Positions 28,218 through 34,860 of a stretch of 64,000 nt of DNA are shown here, piece by piece. Each line of letters starts with the position of its first letter. Positions within the stretch are counted from its first letter, which is position 1. The notes beneath the pieces are model-generated. The model saw nothing but the letters and a program-made list of their open reading frames with translations. It made no database searches and was not told where the DNA came from. The stretch comes from Wenzhouxiangella sp042310355 (GTDB taxonomy: Bacteria; Pseudomonadota; Gammaproteobacteria; Xanthomonadales; Wenzhouxiangellaceae), in NCBI RefSeq assembly GCF_042310355.1, contig NZ_JBHJMR010000001.1:124001-188000 (forward strand). The letters run 5' to 3'. A program made the translations under genes and the position numbers.

Positions 28218-28249
28218 CATCCCGCGGGGATGAAAATCAGGGGATCCCC
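28218..28249. promoter_or_regulatory. Two adjacent palindromes, candidate operator
   Basis: CATCCC-GCG-GGGATG (28218-28232) and the perfect GGGGATCCCC (28240-28249) lie about two helical turns apart centre to centre and share a GGGGAT half. They sit just upstream of the divergent LuxR-type gene. I infer an operator for that regulator. The rest of the 313-bp intergenic region (28171-28483) shows no further gene; I could not pick a convincing -10/-35 for the downstream operon. Confidence 0.5.
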
Positions 28250-28483
28250 GATAGACAGGCTTGCGTGAAGGCATCAATGATAGTCCCCGAACAGCAAAAG
28301 GGGTCTGCATCGCATGTTTGAGGAAGTGAGGCGGGGACGCTGTCGGAGGATACAAGCGCCCACTCTTGGGCCTTACGGGCCGCCCCCTGATCCGTTCGGC
28401 AGGGATGAGCGATTCGGTTCGGGGTTGCGGACACCTGCTTGCAACGCCGTTTGACGTGTCGAGGGGAAATCGGGGGATCGCCT

Positions 28484-29158
28484 ATGCATTACTCAAGCAA
28501 CAAAGACGTCGGAATGTGCGGCACGCAGCGTGCCGGTCGCGGAATGCCAAGTAACGTGGCCCGCTACGCTGCCAGCGATTGTCTGCTTGGGAGTCTTCGA
28601 AAAGCGCTGAAGCAACCGGGCGTGACCTGCCTCGAGATCCGGGATCAAGGGCGTATCTGGCTCGATCCGGACAGCGCTCGGTACGCTGCCGAAATCGATT
28701 CCCCGCCGGCGTTTTTCTCCATGCCCGAGGCCGCGCTGAAGCTGTCAAGTCGGCGGGCCTTGAACACGGACGGGCTGGTTCGACCGGTGGATGAGTTGCT
28801 CTATCAGTCGGCCTGGTACGGGCCGGAGAATGCACTGCTGGAAGACTGCCACCCCTTCGATGTCATCCAGCTTCGCTACTGGCCCAACTTCACCCGTCTG
28901 CCCCACACCCGCCACGTTCTGCTTTTGTCTTCACTGTTGTCGCGTCGCCCTACCAGTCTGACTTTCGCTTATCGGATGATGCGGATTCCGGAGGCCGATG
29001 CCCTGCGTTTCTACAGCGCGGTGACTGCGGCCGGCTATGTCCGGACGATCAGCGCGCAACCGAAAGCAGACGCAGGCGACGGCCTGTCTGAATCCGCGGA
29101 AGCGGCCCCAGCCGGGAGCTTCTGGTCGCGACTGTTCGATCGCATTTCGGGCTTGTAG
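28484..29158 (+). CDS. Unknown protein with C-terminal winged-helix-like region
   Basis: 224 residues from ATG 28484; an in-frame TTG at 28439 is a weaker start. I do not recognise a named family. The segment at about 143-190 (HVLLLSSLLSRRPTSLTFAYRMMRIPEADALRFYSAVTAAGYV) has the spacing of a winged helix-turn-helix: a helix, a second helix after PTS, then a recognition helix and AGYV wing start. This recalls the C-terminal region of CvnC/DUF742 proteins, which accompany Roadblock and GTPase partners in actinobacterial conservons. First gene of the seven-gene operon; the next gene begins 2 nt after its stop. The N-terminal 140 residues remain unexplained. Confidence 0.6.
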   Translation: MHYSSNKDVGMCGTQRAGRGMPSNVARYAASDCLLGSLRKALKQPGVTCLEIRDQGRIWLDPDSARYAAEIDSPPAFFSMPEAALKLSSRRALNTDGLVRPVDELLYQSAWYGPENALLEDCHPFDVIQLRYWPNFTRLPHTRHVLLLSSLLSRRPTSLTFAYRMMRIPEADALRFYSAVTAAGYVRTISAQPKADAGDGLSESAEAAPAGSFWSRLFDRISGL

Positions 29159-29160
29159 TC

Positions 29161-29721
29161 ATGGGAAGCCAGCTGCACAAGATTCTGTTTGCCGGACCAG
29201 TGGGCGCTGGCAAGACAACGGCGATCGCCGCAGTCAGTGACTCGCCGGTGATCCACACCGACGCGCGTGCCAGCGACGAGGTCGTCGAGCGCAAGCAGAG
29301 TACGACCGTGGCCATGGACTACGGCACCTTGCAGATCGACCCGAACCTCACCATCCAGCTGGTCGGCACGCCGGGTCAGGCGCGCTTTGATTTCATGTGG
29401 GAGATCCTCGCGCATGGCGCCATCGGCGTGGTTGTCCTGGTTGACAACGCGCGCCCGAACCCCCTCGAGGACATGGCTTTCTACCTCGAGGCATTCGGAG
29501 AGTTGCTCGAGCGCCGCGGTGCGGCCGCGGTGGTGGGTGTCACCCGTTGCGATATCGCCTCCCGGCCGGATCTGGCCGACTACCGCGAGGAGCTCGAGCG
29601 CCTCGGGCGGCGCTTGCCGGTTTTCGAGGTTGACGCGCGCGAGCGCGAGGACGTCAAGGTGGTTCTGCTGGCTCTGGCCGCCGAGCTCACTCCGGCGATA
29701 CACCGGCGGCAACCGGCATGA
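29161..29721 (+). CDS. Conservon-type (CvnD/MglA-like) small GTPase
   Basis: 186 residues. P-loop GPVGAGKTT (12-20), switch region QSTTVAMDYGTL (47-57), G3 as GTPGQARFDFMW (69-80) and G4-like TRCD (128-131) in place of NKxD. The TTVAMD...GTPGQ-RF-FMW-GAIGVVVLVD pattern is characteristic of the GTPases found beside Roadblock/LC7 proteins (CvnD in Streptomyces conservons, more distantly MglA). Roadblock partners normally act as activators or scaffolds for such GTPases, and two candidates are encoded downstream. Its stop overlaps the next start (ATGA at 29718). Confidence 0.85.
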   Translation: MGSQLHKILFAGPVGAGKTTAIAAVSDSPVIHTDARASDEVVERKQSTTVAMDYGTLQIDPNLTIQLVGTPGQARFDFMWEILAHGAIGVVVLVDNARPNPLEDMAFYLEAFGELLERRGAAAVVGVTRCDIASRPDLADYREELERLGRRLPVFEVDAREREDVKVVLLALAAELTPAIHRRQPA

Positions 29722-31085
29722 TGCCTGAGCTGCAGTCCAACGATCGCGGATCACCGGTGCTCTGGCTGCAGGGGTTCGGCGCCGGCTACGGCGAGCGCGT
29801 GGTGCTGGCCGAGATCGATCTCGAGATATCCGACAGCGGTCTGGTCGCCCTGATGGGACCGACCGGGGTTGGCAAGTCGACGCTGTTGCGCACGATCTGC
29901 GGCCTGGCTCAGCAGAACGCCAGTTTCAAGACCTGGGGCGAAATGCGCTACCGGGGTTTGATGCCAGGCGAGTCCGGCTGGCCGAGCCTGGTGGTCCAGG
30001 ATGCCCGCCTGCTGGTCTCGACCGTCCAGGAGAACCTGGTTGGCGGACTGCCCGATCGCTCCAGTCTGACGCTTCCGGAGCAGCGAAAGGCGCTCGGGCT
30101 TGCCCTCGATCGCCTGGGCTGCAGCGAGCTGATGCAATGCCTCGAACAGCCGGTGGTCGATCGCACGCTGACCGACCAGCGCATGATCGCGATCCTGCGG
30201 CAGTGCCTGGGCGATCCGCCGGTGCTGTGCGTGGATGAACCCGCCGTGGGGCTGGATGGCTCGGGCGCGGAACGGGTTCTTGGCCTGCTGCGACGAATAG
30301 CCGACCAGCGGCCCGTGCTGATGGCGACGCACCACCAGGGCCAGGCGCGATCGCATGCCGATCGTGTCGTGCTGCTCGTCAGTGGACGCATCGGCGAGCA
30401 GGCGCCGGCGGCGAGCTTCTTTGCCGGACCGTCCAGCGACGCCGGTCGTGAGTTCATCCGCCTGGGTACCTGTTCCAGTCCCAGCCCCGACATTGCCTCC
30501 GACGTGCTCGATGACGAGACACCGCCGCCACCGCCGCTGCCTGATCAGGCCCGGTGCGCGATGAGCGCCTGGGCCGGTCCGCGCGGATTCGTTTGGCTCG
30601 AGCCGGGACGGCTCGCGGGTACACCCCGGCCCGGCGTTGTCAACGAGGTTGAGCAGGATCTCGACGCGCTCGTCCGCGTCGGTGTCACCCGGCTGCTGAC
30701 GCTGCTGGAGGCTCCGCTCGACTGCGATGCCGAGCTGTCCCACCGCGGGATGCAGGCCATTCACGTGCCCGTCGACGATATGACCGCGCCGACCATTACC
30801 CAGGCGGTGACTTTCTGCCGCCAGATCTGGCGATGGCTGCAACAGGGCGAAGTGGTTGCCGTCCACTGCCACGCCGGGCACGGTCGCACGGGTACGGCGC
30901 TGGCCGCCTGGTGCGTCTGGCGGGGCATGTCGGCGGTCGATGCCATCGACAGCCTGCGCAGCATCGAGCGCCGCTGGATCCAGTCCCGCGAGCAGGTCGA
31001 GTTCCTCGAACGATTCGAAAGCTTCATGCAAGGGTCCGGACGCTCGCCGAATGGCTGCAGTCCGGGCCAGCGTGATTCGGTGTAA
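29718..31085 (+). CDS. ABC ATPase fused to dual-specificity phosphatase
   Basis: 455 residues in one uninterrupted frame. ABC domain (about 15-235): Walker A GPTGVGKST (47-55), Q-loop Gln94, Walker B VLCVDEP (Asp173, Glu174), switch His205/206. The signature motif is degenerate (TLTDQR at 150-155 instead of LSGGQ). A proline-rich linker (about 268-275) leads to a dual-specificity/tyrosine phosphatase domain (about 285-435) with CHAGHGRT (Cys384-x5-Arg390) and candidate general acid Asp353/354. No permease gene is nearby, so this is probably a soluble regulatory ATPase-phosphatase rather than a transporter subunit. A second ATG at 29721 is equivalent. Confidence 0.82.
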   Translation: MMPELQSNDRGSPVLWLQGFGAGYGERVVLAEIDLEISDSGLVALMGPTGVGKSTLLRTICGLAQQNASFKTWGEMRYRGLMPGESGWPSLVVQDARLLVSTVQENLVGGLPDRSSLTLPEQRKALGLALDRLGCSELMQCLEQPVVDRTLTDQRMIAILRQCLGDPPVLCVDEPAVGLDGSGAERVLGLLRRIADQRPVLMATHHQGQARSHADRVVLLVSGRIGEQAPAASFFAGPSSDAGREFIRLGTCSSPSPDIASDVLDDETPPPPPLPDQARCAMSAWAGPRGFVWLEPGRLAGTPRPGVVNEVEQDLDALVRVGVTRLLTLLEAPLDCDAELSHRGMQAIHVPVDDMTAPTITQAVTFCRQIWRWLQQGEVVAVHCHAGHGRTGTALAAWCVWRGMSAVDAIDSLRSIERRWIQSREQVEFLERFESFMQGSGRSPNGCSPGQRDSV

Positions 31086-31120
31086 ACCAGAAACCCAACC
31101 AACCATCAATGAGAGTACCC

Positions 31121-31528
31121 ATGTCCGATTTCGATTCAGCCCTGCAGCAAGCCGTTCAGAGCATTCCCGAGTGTCTTGCCGCCGGCTACGTGGATCTCGA
31201 TTCGGGGATGCTGATCGGCATCAAGACCGTTGATTCACACCCGGACGAGGTCATGGACATGTTGGCTGCCGCGACGGCGGAAATGTTCCAGGGGCCCAAC
31301 GTTGTCGCCATCGAGCGCATCTTCAAGAAGGCCCGGGGCGTCGAGGATGACGGTTCACACTATTTCCAGGAAATGATCGTCAACAGCGACAACCTGATTC
31401 ACTTTTTCATGCGGGCAAAGAGCTCCGCCGATCAGGTTGCCTGCTTTGTCTGTCGTCGCTCGGCCAACCTCGGCATGGTCGTCACCAAGGCGCGCCAGGC
31501 CATGGCGACGGTCGAGGCCGCGGCCTGA
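31121..31528 (+). CDS. Putative Roadblock-fold protein
   Basis: 135 residues from ATG 31121 (GAGAG spaced upstream; the ATG at 31109 is less well placed). I do not recognise a named family. The order suggests a Roadblock/longin-like fold: an N-terminal helix, AAGYVDLDSGMLIGIKTV strands, an AAATAEMF helix, HYFQEMIVNSDNLIHFFMR strands and a final helix AGTKARQAM-like (VVTKARQAMATV). The neighbouring GTPase and true Roadblock gene support this. It is 35 nt after the ABC-phosphatase gene and followed by a strong stem-loop. Confidence 0.6.
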   Translation: MSDFDSALQQAVQSIPECLAAGYVDLDSGMLIGIKTVDSHPDEVMDMLAAATAEMFQGPNVVAIERIFKKARGVEDDGSHYFQEMIVNSDNLIHFFMRAKSSADQVACFVCRRSANLGMVVTKARQAMATVEAAA

Positions 31529-31553
31529 AGCGTTCGGGACGGGTGGTCGAGTC

Positions 31554-31573
31554 CGGCCCGGGCTTCCGGGCCG
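31554..31573 (+). other. Strong stem-loop inside the operon
   Basis: CGGCCCGG (31554-31561) and CCGGGCCG (31566-31573) form a perfect 8-bp stem with a GCTT loop in the 73-nt gap between the two Roadblock-type genes. No T-run follows. A processing site or partial attenuator altering the ratio of upstream to downstream genes is plausible. Confidence 0.5.
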
Positions 31574-31601
31574 TCAGTCATTCAACTCGGGAGTTCTAGC
31601 A

Positions 31602-32021
31602 TTGGATCACGGAGCTGCCAATCAGCCGACCCGGGTCGAGCATCCGAGCGCTACGCGAGTCCGCTCCATTCTGCGTGGACTCATGGGCTCGACCGGCGGC
31701 AGCGTCGATGCCGCGGCCGCGATTACCGGTGACGGCATGGTCATCGCCTCGGTGCTGCAGGAAGGCGTCGACGCCGATCGCTTCGCCGCCATGTCCGCTT
31801 CGCTGCTGGCCCTGGCTGAACGCGAAATCGACGAGATTCAGCGCGGGCGTCTCCGGCAGCTGCTGATCGAAGGCACCGAAGGCGCCGTGCTGCTGGTACA
31901 GGCCGGGACTGACGCGGTCCTCGCCGTTTCGGCCGAGCCGGGGGCGCTCATGGGCAAGGTGTTCCTGGATGCGCGTCGGGCCGCCACCGCGCTCCAGGAC
32001 TGTCTGGCTTCGGCAAAGTGA
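31602..32021 (+). CDS. Roadblock/LC7 domain protein
   Basis: 139 residues from a TTG at 31602, chosen because GGGAG lies about ten bases upstream and the residues before it have no homology; the first ATG (31683) would truncate the fold. The Roadblock/LC7 pattern is clear: GSVDAAAAITGDGMVIAS, DADRFAAMSASLLALAEREIDE, RGRLRQLLIEGTEGAVLLVQAG-DAVLAVSA and a final VFLDARRAATAL helix. Such proteins (MglB, CvnB) pair with MglA/CvnD GTPases like the one encoded upstream. The stop overlaps the next GTG (GTGA at 32018). Confidence 0.85.
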   Translation: MDHGAANQPTRVEHPSATRVRSILRGLMGSTGGSVDAAAAITGDGMVIASVLQEGVDADRFAAMSASLLALAEREIDEIQRGRLRQLLIEGTEGAVLLVQAGTDAVLAVSAEPGALMGKVFLDARRAATALQDCLASAK

Positions 32022-32992
32022 GGCACAGCACGCAGGTCCGCTATCGGCAGCAGTCGGTCGAAGTTCGTACCGGCGAAACCCTGCTGTCGGCATTGCTGCG
32101 CCAGGGGCTCCCGGTGCGCTATTCATGTCGGGCAGGCGCCTGTCATACCTGTCTGATGCGGGCGACGAAGGGCCGGCCGCCGGAAGATGCCTGCAGGGGG
32201 CTGCCGTCAGCCCAGGTCGAGCAGGGCTACTTTCTGCCCTGCCTATGCCGGCCGACCGAGCCGCTCGAGGTCGAGCAGCCCTCGCTGCCGCGGCGGGCGA
32301 CCCGCTGCGAGGTCCTCGGGGCCGACATGGTCGCGCCCGACGTCATCGAGGTCTTGCCGCCGACTGGAGACGCGACCGACGGGGGGCGCGAGCGGCGGGC
32401 GCCGCCCCGGGATCCCGAGCTCTGGCGCAGGCTGGGCAATGGCCGTGTGCTGCGCGAAGTGCTACGCGATTTCTACGATATCGCCTTCGAGGATGAGCAT
32501 CTCGGCCCGTACTTCCAGGACGTGACCCGCCAGCGACTGCGCGAGAAACAGTACTCGTTTCTTCGTAGCCTGATGCTGGGAACGCGGGACTACATGGGCC
32601 AGCGTCCGCGCAATGCCCACCACTGGATGGTGATTCCGGGCTGGTTGTTCGACTATCGGCTGGAATTGATGGAACAGTGCATGCGTGATCACGGCCTGAC
32701 CGAACCCTGGGTCGGGCGCTGGCACGCACTGGAAGACTTTTTTCGCGGCGATATCGTCAAGCAGGCCCCCTGGCCGCGCCGCATCGGGGAAAGCGATGTT
32801 CTCCTCGACGGGCTCGAGGAGGCTGTGCTCGAGGATGGCGGCTGTTGTGATGGTTGCGAGCGGATCATAGAGCGGGGCGAGCTTGTCAGTTTTCAGCTGC
32901 GCGAAGGAAGTCTCTACTGCGGTGATTGCAGGCGGCTTTCCTCGAAGGCCGTGGCGCTCGGTCGTCCGCGTGATGGCGATGCAAATGGGTGA
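32018..32992 (+). CDS. [2Fe-2S] ferredoxin - globin - CxxC tail fusion
   Basis: 324 residues from GTG 32018. Residues 1-95 form a plant-type ferredoxin with ligands Cys37, Cys42, Cys45 and Cys75 (SCRAGACHTC ... LPC). Residues about 133-250 resemble a truncated globin: YDIAFEDEHLGPYFQDV, then LMLGTRDYMGQRPRNAHHWMVI with candidate proximal His201/202. Residues 276-304 hold CCDGC and CGDC, a zinc-ribbon-like pair of CxxC motifs. A redox or gas (O2/NO) sensing role is inferred; the globin call is less certain than the ferredoxin. It overlaps the next gene by 20 nt. Confidence 0.75.
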   Translation: MRHSTQVRYRQQSVEVRTGETLLSALLRQGLPVRYSCRAGACHTCLMRATKGRPPEDACRGLPSAQVEQGYFLPCLCRPTEPLEVEQPSLPRRATRCEVLGADMVAPDVIEVLPPTGDATDGGRERRAPPRDPELWRRLGNGRVLREVLRDFYDIAFEDEHLGPYFQDVTRQRLREKQYSFLRSLMLGTRDYMGQRPRNAHHWMVIPGWLFDYRLELMEQCMRDHGLTEPWVGRWHALEDFFRGDIVKQAPWPRRIGESDVLLDGLEEAVLEDGGCCDGCERIIERGELVSFQLREGSLYCGDCRRLSSKAVALGRPRDGDANG

Positions 32993-34787
32993 CTTCGGGC
33001 TGCTCCAGGGCGTTCCCCAGCGCAGCTGGCAGGCCCTGATGCAGATCGATTCGGTGGCTTTCGTCCACGTGGACCTGGATGGCCGCATCCGGCATGCCAA
33101 CGCCGGCGTATCGCGCATTTTCGGCTACCCGCCCGGGCAGCTGATCGGGCAATCGATCGAGGTGCTGTTGCCCGGGGCGCTGAGAGAGCGGCACGCGGGG
33201 TACCTGTCCGACTACATCAGGCGTCGCGCTGCCGGGCGGGTCCGGGCTTCGCCGATCGTGCGCCAGACCCGGCATTTTCCACGCGAGCTGCGGTCGCCGG
33301 ATGGCGAGTTCCTGCGATTCTCGGCCGTCGCTTCGGACGGGCGGGCGGTCCCCATCACACTGACTGTCAATGAAGTTCACGCCGCATCGGGCGAGCTCGC
33401 CGGCTTCGTCGGGATGATGGTTGATTGCTCGGATGAATACGCCTTGCAGGAGCGTGTTCGTCACCAGGCGCTGCATGACGAGGCCACCGGCCTGCTCAAC
33501 TGGCGCGGGCTTCACGATGCGGTGGTCAGGCTCGACCGCAACAATCGGCAGGCCCGTCGCGACGACGGGCATACTTTGCTGAACATCGACATCGATCACT
33601 TCTCCGCGCTTGCTTTCGAGTGCAAGGCCGTGGCTGATCATGCCATCGTCCTGACCGCTCGCTGGCTGCGCGATCGGGTCGAAGGCTGGGGTCCGGCGCG
33701 GCGGGGGCTGGTGGCGCGACATTTCAGCGCCACGGAGTTCCTGGTCCACCTGGCCGAGATGAGCCATGAAGGTGCAAGCGAGCTCGCCGAGGCCCTGAGG
33801 GCGGATTTCTGCAGCCTCAATCTCGGTACCGACATCAATCCCTTTTACACGACGCTCAGCATTGGCGTGGCGCGAGCGGATGCCGGCATGACGCTCGACT
33901 ACCTGCTCGCCCGGGCCGTCAACGCCTGTCATATCGCCCGGGTGCGCGGACACGATCGCGTCATCGTGGCTGCTGAACAGGATTCGCAAGTCTACGCGCT
34001 GGGTCACGAGATCCGGCATGCGATGCGGGCCGGACGCATCGATGTGCATGCTCAGCGACTCGTTCCGCTGAGCCGGCTACACGAGGGCGAAGAATCGCCG
34101 AGGCTGCATTTCGAGGTGTTGTGTCGCCTGCGGGACCGCAGGGGTGAGCGGATCGATCCGGGGCGGGTTTTCCTGGCGGCCGAGAAGCTCGGCCTGGCGG
34201 TCGCGCTGGATCTGCACATGATCGGCCGGGTGCTCGGTACGCTGGACCGTCACCGCACTTGCACGGCGGCGTTAGCGCAATGCTCGATCAACCTGTCGGG
34301 CATTACCCTCTCGAGTGAGTCCGCCTTCGCCGAGATCAGAAGGCTCATCCGAGTCCACGGAACCGATCCCGGGAAGCTGTGTTTCGAGATCACCGAAAGC
34401 TCTCGCATTTGCGACCGGCAAGTGGCCTTGTGCAACGTGCGACAGTTGCGGGCGATGGGCTGCCGCATCGCGCTCGACGATTTCGGCAGCGGCTACTCCA
34501 ACTATCAGAGCCTGATTCAGTGGCCGATCGACGTCATCAAGATCGATGGCAGCTACGTTAGCCGGATACTCGAGGCAGGCGCGCTCAAAACCGATATCGA
34601 GGGCATGATCGCTTCGGCCAAGGCCCGGGGAATCGAAATCGTCGCCGAATACGTCGAAACGGAGTCAGTGACTCGCGCACTTCAACAGATGGGGGTCGAC
34701 TTCGCCCAGGGTTATCGTTTTCATCGAGCCGAGCCGATCGAGCGGCTGCTGCGCCGTCTGGATACTTGTGCCAACGGTCCGGGTTGA
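32973..34787 (+). CDS. PAS-GGDEF-EAL protein with FimX-like degenerate motifs
   Basis: 604 residues from ATG 32973 (32979 and 32985 are alternatives). A PAS domain (about 25-155) precedes a GGDEF domain whose signature reads SATEF (252-256) and an EAL domain whose signature reads EVL (381-383). Other EAL landmarks persist (NLSG, EITES, DDFGSGYSN at 502-510, KIDGSYV at 523-529, EYVETE). The EVL substitution plus a dead GGDEF is the configuration of Pseudomonas FimX, a c-di-GMP receptor for type IV pilus control. I infer a receptor rather than an enzyme. No membrane segment. Last gene of the operon. Confidence 0.82.
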   Translation: MAMQMGDFGLLQGVPQRSWQALMQIDSVAFVHVDLDGRIRHANAGVSRIFGYPPGQLIGQSIEVLLPGALRERHAGYLSDYIRRRAAGRVRASPIVRQTRHFPRELRSPDGEFLRFSAVASDGRAVPITLTVNEVHAASGELAGFVGMMVDCSDEYALQERVRHQALHDEATGLLNWRGLHDAVVRLDRNNRQARRDDGHTLLNIDIDHFSALAFECKAVADHAIVLTARWLRDRVEGWGPARRGLVARHFSATEFLVHLAEMSHEGASELAEALRADFCSLNLGTDINPFYTTLSIGVARADAGMTLDYLLARAVNACHIARVRGHDRVIVAAEQDSQVYALGHEIRHAMRAGRIDVHAQRLVPLSRLHEGEESPRLHFEVLCRLRDRRGERIDPGRVFLAAEKLGLAVALDLHMIGRVLGTLDRHRTCTAALAQCSINLSGITLSSESAFAEIRRLIRVHGTDPGKLCFEITESSRICDRQVALCNVRQLRAMGCRIALDDFGSGYSNYQSLIQWPIDVIKIDGSYVSRILEAGALKTDIEGMIASAKARGIEIVAEYVETESVTRALQQMGVDFAQGYRFHRAEPIERLLRRLDTCANGPG

Positions 34788-34811
34788 TCGATGGTCAGGT
34801 GCCAACGATTG

Positions 34812-34840
34812 CTTCATGCCGCGCAGGGCGCGGCATGAAG
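34812..34840. terminator. 12-bp perfect inverted repeat between convergent genes
   Basis: CTTCATGCCGCG (34812-34823) pairs perfectly with CGCGGCATGAAG (34829-34840) across CAGGG, between the FimX-like gene and ompW, which converge here. It could end transcripts from both sides, but neither side has a T-run, so Rho-independent function is uncertain. Confidence 0.5.
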
Positions 34841-34860
34841 GCGACTCCGGCTGGTGCGTT

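Noticed and set aside
29718..31085. ABC-phosphatase fusion as a frameshift or assembly artefact
   Set aside because: A single uninterrupted frame with a sensible proline-rich linker and both domains keeping catalytic residues; neighbouring overlaps are consistent with one gene.
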